Shown here: positions 58,691 through 64,000 of the stretch, in pieces | How the letters are laid out: every line of letters begins with the position of its first letter | How positions within the stretch are numbered: position 1 is the stretch's first letter | Assembly: GCA_035547515.1 (NCBI GenBank) | Contig: DASZUS010000086.1 | Location: forward strand, 75,829 to 139,828 | DNA from: DASZTV01 sp035547515 | GTDB taxonomy: Bacteria > Actinomycetota > Actinomycetes > JAFAQI01 | Direction of reading: 5' to 3' | Length of the DNA: 64,000 nucleotides | The notes under the pieces: generated by a model | What the model was told of the DNA's origin: nothing | The model's database searches: none | Seen by the model: the letters and a program-made list of their open reading frames with translations, nothing else | Position numbers and translations under genes: made by a program

Positions 58691-61435
58691 CTATTGCGCC
58701 TTTTTCCTCGCGGTTTTCTTTGCGGTTTTCTTCGCAGCCGTCTTCTTGGCAGGTGCACGCTTGGCTGCCTTCTTCGCCGGCGCGGCGGCGCGACGCTCCG
58801 CGAGCAGCTCGGCGGCGCGCTCGGGGGTGAGCGCCTCGACGGTGTCACCCTTGCGCAGCGACGCGTTTGTCTCGCCGTCGGTCACGTAGAGGCCGAAACG
58901 CCCCTCGCGCACCACCATCGGGTTCCCGCTGGACGGGTCGTTGCCGAGCTCCTTCAGCGGAGGCGCCGCGGCCCGCCGCCCGCGCAGCTTCGGCTGTGCG
59001 AACAGCGCCAGCGCCTCGTCGAGCGTGATCGTGAACAGCGCCGCTTCGGACTCGATCGAGCGGGAGTCCGTACCGCGCTTGACGTAGGGGCCGTAGCGGC
59101 CGTTCAGCGCAGTGATCTCCTCGCCGGTCGACGGGTCGACGCCGAGCGAGCGCGGGAGCGACAGCAGCCGTACCGCATCGTCGAGCGTCACCGACTCGAT
59201 GTCCATGTCCTTGAACAGCGACGCGGTCTTCGCCTCGCCGCCGTCGAGGGGCTGTGTCGTCACGTACGGGCCATAGCGGCCGCTGCGCACGAGGATCGGC
59301 TCCCCGGTGTCGGGATGCTGCCCAAGCAGGCGCTCGTCGCTGGTCTTGTTCAGCAGCGCAACCGCGCGCTCCACCGTGAGCTCGTCCGGCGGCAGGTCGT
59401 CAGGGATGCTCGCCCGCAGGTCGCCCTTCTCGACGTACGGCCCGTAGCGACCGACCCGGGCGACGACCGGCTCGCCGTCATCCGCGACGCCGATGGGCAG
59501 CGAGTTGACCTCGCGGGCGTCGATCTCGCCCAGCCGATCGGTGACCAGCTGCTTGAGGCCGTTCGGGTCGAGCTCACCGGTGGTCGCGGTCGTGTCGCCG
59601 AAGTAGAACTTCGTGAGCCACTCGGCGGAGCGGGTCTCGCCACTGGCGATCTCGTCGAGGTCGTCCTCCATGGCGGCGGTGAATCCGTAGTCCACCAGCC
59701 GCGCGAAGTGCTGCTCGAGCAGCCCGATCACCGCGAAGGCGGTGAACGACGGGACCAACGCAGTACCGCGCTTGAAGACGTAGCCGCGGTCCTGGATGGT
59801 TCCGAGGATGGAGGCGTACGTCGACGGTCGCCCGATGCCGAGGTCTTCGAGCGCCTTCACCAGGCTGGCCTCGGTGTAGCGGGCGGGCGGCGACGTGGAG
59901 TGTGACTTCGGCTCGATGGCGGTCGCGGTCAGCGGCTGTCCCTGCGCGACCTGCGGGAGACGGCGCTCACGGTCGTCGCGCTCGGCGTCGTCGTCGACCT
60001 CCTCGACGTAGGCCCGCATGAAGCCGGGAAAGGTGATGATGGTGCCGCTCGCCGAGAACTCCGCGTCCTCGCCCGCGCTCGATCCCGCCGCGGGGGCGGC
60101 CATACCGCCCACCCGGACGGTGACCGACCGGCCGACCGCGTCCGCCATCTGCGAGGCGACGGTGCGCTGCCAGATCAGCTCGTAGAGGCGGTACTCGTCG
60201 TTGCTCAGCTCGCCGCGTACCTGCGCCGGAGTGCGGAAGCTGTCGCCGGCCGGGCGGATCGCCTCGTGCGCCTCCTGCGCGTTCTTCACCTTGCGGTCAT
60301 AGGTGCGTGGCTGGTCGGGCACGTACTCCGCGCCGTACAGCTCGCGAGCCTGGGCGCGGGCCGCGTTGAGTGCCGTCTGCGACAGCGTCGTCGAGTCGGT
60401 ACGCATGTAGGTGATGTAGCCGTTCTCGTACAGCCGCTGCGCCAGCGACATCACGAGCCGCGCAGTGAGCCGCAGCTTGCGGCTGCCCTCTTGCTGCAAC
60501 GTGCTGGTCATGAACGGTGCGGCGGGACGGCGCCGGTACGGCTTCTCCTCCACCGAGCGGACCGTGAAGCTGGTGTCCGCCAGCCGGGCGGCAAGCGACA
60601 CGGCGGCGTCCTCGTCGAGATGCACGACGTCGCTCTTGGTCAGCTGGCCGGACTCGTCGAAGTTGCTGCCGGTCGCGACCCGCCGACCGTCGACCGAGAC
60701 CAGCGTCGCGTCGAACGTCGTCGGGTCACCGGCCGTCTGGGCGGCGACGCCGGTGTCGAAGGTCCCCTCGAGGTCCCAGTAGTCCGCCGACCGGAACCGG
60801 ATCCTCGCCCGCTCGCGCTCGACGAGGAGGCGGGTCGCCACGGACTGCACGCGACCGGCGGACAGTCGCGGCATGACCTTCTTCCACAGCACCGGCGAGA
60901 CGCCGTAGCCATAGAGCCGGTCGACGATGCGGCGGGTCTCCTGGGCGTCGACCAGCGATCGGTTGATCTCCCGCGGGTTCTGCACCGCCTCGCGGATGGC
61001 GTCGCGGGTGATCTCGTGGAACACCATCCGCCGCACGGGCACCCGCGGCTTGAGCACCTCCTGGAGGTGCCAGGCGATCGCCTCGCCTTCGCGGTCCTCA
61101 TCCGTGGCGAGATAGAGCTCGTCGACGGTCTTGAGTGCGGCCTTCAGCTTCGCGACCTGCTGCTTCTTGTCGGCGTTGACGACGTACACCGGCTCGAAGT
61201 CGTGGTCGACATCGATGCCGTACGTCGCCCACAGATGCTTGCGCTCGGCGGGCATCTCCGACGCGCCGCCCGGCAGATCGCGGATGTGACCGATCGACGA
61301 CTCGACGACGTAGCCGTCACCGAGATAGCCGGCGATGGTCTTCGCCTTGGCGGGCGACTCGACGATGACCAGCCGACGACGGCCGTCGGAGCCGGCGCTG
61401 CCGCCGACCTCCTGGACGTCAGTGTCGCTCGCCAC
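58691..61435 (-). CDS. topA: DNA topoisomerase I
   Basis: Relaxes negative supercoils. The 914-residue type IA enzyme has the TOPRIM start LVIVESPAKAKTIAGYLG, DEDREGEAIAWH metal site, and the active-site Tyr343 in YITYMRTDSTTLS. The C-terminal half has several GRYGPYV repeats (topoisomerase C-terminal domains without zinc fingers) and ends in a Lys/Ala-rich tail (PAKKTAAKKTAKKTARKK), normal for actinobacterial TopA and needed for processive action. GTG 61435 follows GAGGAG. Confidence 0.97.
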   Translation of the reverse strand: MASDTDVQEVGGSAGSDGRRRLVIVESPAKAKTIAGYLGDGYVVESSIGHIRDLPGGASEMPAERKHLWATYGIDVDHDFEPVYVVNADKKQQVAKLKAALKTVDELYLATDEDREGEAIAWHLQEVLKPRVPVRRMVFHEITRDAIREAVQNPREINRSLVDAQETRRIVDRLYGYGVSPVLWKKVMPRLSAGRVQSVATRLLVERERARIRFRSADYWDLEGTFDTGVAAQTAGDPTTFDATLVSVDGRRVATGSNFDESGQLTKSDVVHLDEDAAVSLAARLADTSFTVRSVEEKPYRRRPAAPFMTSTLQQEGSRKLRLTARLVMSLAQRLYENGYITYMRTDSTTLSQTALNAARAQARELYGAEYVPDQPRTYDRKVKNAQEAHEAIRPAGDSFRTPAQVRGELSNDEYRLYELIWQRTVASQMADAVGRSVTVRVGGMAAPAAGSSAGEDAEFSASGTIITFPGFMRAYVEEVDDDAERDDRERRLPQVAQGQPLTATAIEPKSHSTSPPARYTEASLVKALEDLGIGRPSTYASILGTIQDRGYVFKRGTALVPSFTAFAVIGLLEQHFARLVDYGFTAAMEDDLDEIASGETRSAEWLTKFYFGDTTATTGELDPNGLKQLVTDRLGEIDAREVNSLPIGVADDGEPVVARVGRYGPYVEKGDLRASIPDDLPPDELTVERAVALLNKTSDERLLGQHPDTGEPILVRSGRYGPYVTTQPLDGGEAKTASLFKDMDIESVTLDDAVRLLSLPRSLGVDPSTGEEITALNGRYGPYVKRGTDSRSIESEAALFTITLDEALALFAQPKLRGRRAAAPPLKELGNDPSSGNPMVVREGRFGLYVTDGETNASLRKGDTVEALTPERAAELLAERRAAAPAKKAAKRAPAKKTAAKKTAKKTARKKAQ

Positions 61436-61458
61436 GCATCTCCTCTTTCATCGGTTGT

Positions 61459-62034
61459 TCACGGCTGCGGCCATGCCTCTGCCGGCACGCCGTCCGGTCG
61501 ATCGCCGATCAGCTCGACGAGCCTCGCGAGCCGTCTCCGCCCCACGATCCGGTACGCCGGCCCGTCAGCCCGCGGCCCGACGAGAACGCCGGGCACTCCG
61601 ACGGCGGACAAGGCAGACCCGACCGCGAGCCAGCCGTGTTCGTCGTTCGCACCGAGCGCAAGGCTATACATGCCGCCCGCCGAGGAGCCTGAGGCAAGAC
61701 ACCACCAGCGCAGCCGCGAGCCGTCCAGGGCCCATCCCGGAGGGGGGCATTTCACCGCTCCGCGAAACCAGGCATCAGCGGTTGGCCTGAGCTCGGCGAG
61801 CCACGGAGTGCCGACCGTCATGCCGGACTCGGCAGGGCCGACCTCCGCCTGCAGCCCGAGGGTGGCGCGCATCTCGTTGACCAGCGCGTCGATCCGCCAG
61901 GCCTCGGCGACGACGACCGAGATCCGCGCCGCATCGGCACGGCGCACCACCTGGCCGTTGCCGGCAAGCAGCCCCTCGATGTCGACGAGCGCGGGCTCCC
62001 GCGCCATCGCGCCGAACAGCGAGAGCTGGCTCAT
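61459..62034 (-). CDS. Conserved-type hypothetical protein
   Basis: A 191-residue soluble protein beginning MSQLSLFGAMAREPALVDIE, with LLAGNGQVVRRADAARISVVV, many Trp, and a Gly-rich C-terminal half. I recall an uncharacterised protein at this place between topA and hppA in Streptomyces, but no function. ATG 62034 is chosen because the longer frame (to 62340) overlaps the hppA 3' end and its translation is a low-complexity Arg/Pro run. It lies 23 bases before topA and shares its strand. Confidence 0.65.
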   Translation of the reverse strand: MSQLSLFGAMAREPALVDIEGLLAGNGQVVRRADAARISVVVAEAWRIDALVNEMRATLGLQAEVGPAESGMTVGTPWLAELRPTADAWFRGAVKCPPPGWALDGSRLRWWCLASGSSAGGMYSLALGANDEHGWLAVGSALSAVGVPGVLVGPRADGPAYRIVGRRRLARLVELIGDRPDGVPAEAWPQP

Positions 62035-62057
62035 CTCATCGATGATGCCCGCAAAAC

Positions 62058-62091
62058 CGGAAAGGGCGCCCCGTACGGGACGCCCTTTCCG
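62058..62091 (-). terminator. Intrinsic terminator after hppA
   Basis: CGGAAAGGGCG (62058-62068) pairs with CGCCCTTTCCG (62081-62091); the inner bases CCCGTACGGG are themselves palindromic. On the minus strand GTTTTGC follows the stem at once, giving a U tract. It ends the hppA transcript 14 bases after its stop. Confidence 0.85.
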
Positions 62092-62104
62092 ATGTGGCGA
62101 TAGG

Positions 62105-64000
62105 TCAGCGCGCGGCCTTCTTGGCGACCTTCTTGGCCGGTGCAGCCTTCTTAGCGGTCGTCTTGGTCGCAACCGCTCGCTTGGCAGGTGCCGCCCGCTT
62201 GGCAGGCGCGCGCTTTGCCGGAGCCTTCTTGACCGGCGCGGGCACGAGCGCCACCGGTTCCTCGATCTCTTCTTCCGCGGCGGCCACAGCAGCAGCCGGA
62301 GCCGAGCCAGTGCTGGAGGGCGAGCCGCTGCCCGCGCCACCTGCCATGTCGACGACGCGCCGCTTGCTGACGAACACCGCCCCGACGATCAGGCCGACCG
62401 AGATGACGCCGACCACCACGCGAACCGCGGTGTTCTGGTGCGGGCCGTGCACCCCGTACTTCACGACGGTCGGCGCGATCAGCAACGCGACCAGGTTCAT
62501 GACCTTGATCAGCGGGTTGAGTGCCGGCCCGGCGGTGTCCTTGAACGGGTCACCGACGGTGTCACCGATGACGGCGGCAGAGTGGGCCTCGGACCCCTTG
62601 CCGCCGTAGTTGCCGTCCTCGATCAGCTTCTTGGCGTTGTCCCACGCACCACCTGAGTTGGCCAGGAAGATCGCCATGAGCACGCCAGCCGCGATCGCCC
62701 CCGCGAGGTAGGCGCCGAGCGGCTCGTAGCCGAGCCAGAAGCCGGTCGCGATCGGCGCGAGGACCGCAAGCAGACCCGGCGTCGCCAGCTCGCGCAGCGA
62801 GTCCTTGGTGCAGATGTCGACGACCCGTGCGTAGTCCGGGCGGACCGAACCGTCCATCAGGCCGGGGTTGTTGCGGAACTGGTCGCGGACCTCGATGACG
62901 ACCCGCCCCGCAGCTCGCGCCACGGCACTGATCGCCAGACCGGAGAACAGGAAGACGACCGACGCACCGATGATGAGACCGAACAGCACGTTCGGCTTGG
63001 CGACGTTGAGTGTGATGCCGACACTTCCGTCTCCACCCACCGCGGTCGCGAACGAGCCGAACAACGCCGTCGCCGCAAGAACGGCGGTCGCGATCGCGAT
63101 GCCCTTGGTGATCGCCTTGGTGGTGTTGCCGACCGCGTCCAGCGCGGTGAGCACCTCGGCGCCCGCCTCGCTGATCTCGCCGGACATCTCGGCGACGCCC
63201 TGCGCGTTGTCCGAGATCGGGCCGAAGGTGTCCATGGCCACGATGACGCCGACCGTGGTGAGCAGGCCGGTGCCGGCGAGCGCTACCGCGAACAGCGACA
63301 GCACGACGACGCCGTGGCCGAGCAGGAACGCGACGTACACCGCCGCGCCGATCAGGATCGCGGAGTAGACCGCGGACTCGAGACCGATCGAGATGCCGCC
63401 GAGGATGACGGTGGCCGGGCCGGTGAGCGTGGCCTTGCCGATCTCCTGGACCGGCTTGCGGTCGACCTCGGTGAAGTAGCCGGTCATGACCTGGATGGCG
63501 CTTGCGAGCACGAGCCCGACGAGGACCGCGAGGAACGCCATCACCCGCGGGTTTCCGCTCAGCGCCGCAACCTGCGCCTCGCCGCCGTGCGCGCCGAACT
63601 TCGCGTACGACGAGGGCAGGAAGATGAACGTGACGACGGCAACGAGCGCCGCCGAGATGATGGCCGAGATGAAGAAGCCGCGGTTGATCGCGGTCAGCCC
63701 GGTGCGGTCGCCGTCACGCGGGGCGGTCACGAGCACGCCGATGATGGCGGTGATGACGCCGATCGCGGGGATGAGCAGCGGGAAGACGAGGCCGTCGCGC
63801 CCGAACGCGACCTGACCCAGCAGCAAGGACGCGACCAGGGTCACGGCGTAGGACTCGAACAGGTCCGCGGCCATGCCGGCGCAGTCACCGACGTTGTCAC
63901 CGACATTGTCGGCGATGGTTGCCGCGTTGCGCGGGTCGTCCTCGGGGATGCCCTGCTCGACCTTGCCGACCAGGTCGGCGCCGACATCGGCAGCCTTGGT
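62105..64000 (-). CDS. hppA: Membrane-bound proton-pumping pyrophosphatase, 5' end cut by window edge
   Basis: Couples pyrophosphate hydrolysis to proton export. The frame runs on past 64000; the window holds about 630 C-terminal codons. The substrate loop is KAADVGADLVGKVEQGIPED with GDNVGDCAGMAADLFESY; GNTTKAITKG carries the Lys that marks K+-independent pumps; EVRDQFR and AHSAAVIGDTVGDPFKDT are the other catalytic loops. After the last helix (VGVISVGLIVGAVFVSKR) comes an unusual tail of about 85 residues: Gly/Ser linker, EEEIEEP, then repeated APAKR/AAPAKK blocks. The tail is encoded at 62108-62345. Confidence 0.95.
   Translation of the reverse strand, partial: TKAADVGADLVGKVEQGIPEDDPRNAATIADNVGDNVGDCAGMAADLFESYAVTLVASLLLGQVAFGRDGLVFPLLIPAIGVITAIIGVLVTAPRDGDRTGLTAINRGFFISAIISAALVAVVTFIFLPSSYAKFGAHGGEAQVAALSGNPRVMAFLAVLVGLVLASAIQVMTGYFTEVDRKPVQEIGKATLTGPATVILGGISIGLESAVYSAILIGAAVYVAFLLGHGVVVLSLFAVALAGTGLLTTVGVIVAMDTFGPISDNAQGVAEMSGEISEAGAEVLTALDAVGNTTKAITKGIAIATAVLAATALFGSFATAVGGDGSVGITLNVAKPNVLFGLIIGASVVFLFSGLAISAVARAAGRVVIEVRDQFRNNPGLMDGSVRPDYARVVDICTKDSLRELATPGLLAVLAPIATGFWLGYEPLGAYLAGAIAAGVLMAIFLANSGGAWDNAKKLIEDGNYGGKGSEAHSAAVIGDTVGDPFKDTAGPALNPLIKVMNLVALLIAPTVVKYGVHGPHQNTAVRVVVGVISVGLIVGAVFVSKRRVVDMAGGAGSGSPSSTGSAPAAAVAAAEEEIEEPVALVPAPVKKAPAKRAPAKRAAPAKRAVATKTTAKKAAPAKKVAKKAAR

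Overview
The window is high-GC chromosomal DNA from an actinobacterium. The lineage markers are Lsr2, a mycothiol-type maleylpyruvate isomerase-like protein, DUF3180, the 32-residue bS22/AURKAIP1 ribosomal protein, ClpC next to Lsr2, an MFS-Tmk fusion, a BldN/RsbN-type sigma/anti-sigma pair and an F420-dependent-type reductase. From memory, much of the gene order matches the conserved block around bldN, proC, radA-disA, panCD-lysS-lsr2-clpC, ftsH-fol and tmk-topA-hppA in Streptomyces and relatives. The genus cannot be named from sequence alone. No prophage, CRISPR array or secondary-metabolite cluster was seen.

Layout. 1-4.1 kb: a BldN-like ECF sigma factor (cut by the left edge), its RsbN-like anti-sigma factor, an LPXTG wall-anchored protein behind a BldN-type promoter, and a HAD phosphatase. 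4.2-7.5 kb: VOC protein, acyltransferase, SDR protein, bS22, and an excisionase-type HTH gene with a palindromic operator. 7.6-11.7 kb: CapA, ProC, a secreted protein and a TIM-barrel isomerase. 11.8-15.1 kb: a Cys-rich protein, RadA, DisA. 15.1-18.2 kb: CheB-CheR-CheW without CheA. 18.3-21.2 kb: lipoprotein-like protein, MutY, GDPD, TIGR03084-type protein. 21.3-28.9 kb: ClpC, Lsr2, LysS, CoaX, PanD, PanC, DUF2520. 28.9-34.9 kb: MidA-type methyltransferase, two-component system, drug-type ABC exporter, solitary NuoD homologue. 34.9-38.5 kb: osmoprotectant-type ABC importer. 38.5-40.6 kb: a gene-poor, lower-GC scar with transposase fragments. 40.6-49.8 kb: DUF3180, folK-folB-folP, ftsH, hpt, tilS, a zincin, PBP4-type dacB, ppa. 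50-53.7 kb: small membrane protein, second ECF sigma/anti-sigma pair, glpD, F420-type reductase. 53.7-64 kb: tRNA-Thr(CGU), lipoprotein hydrolase, holB, MFS-Tmk, topA, hppA (cut by the right edge).

How the parts work together. Vitamin and cofactor supply (pantothenate, CoA, folate), translation (LysS, TilS, tRNA, bS22), protein quality control (ClpC, FtsH), DNA maintenance (RadA, DisA, MutY, HolB, TopA) and pyrophosphate removal (soluble Ppa and membrane HppA) are housekeeping. Over these lie regulatory modules. The clearest are the BldN-like sigma with its apparent surface-protein target, and a second ECF sigma whose gene and a divergent membrane-protein gene share two identical promoter-like elements (GGTAACC-N14-GAGTCGAACCA). 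Many genes carry a TANNNT -10 element 6-8 nt before the start codon and no ribosome binding site, indicating frequent leaderless transcription.
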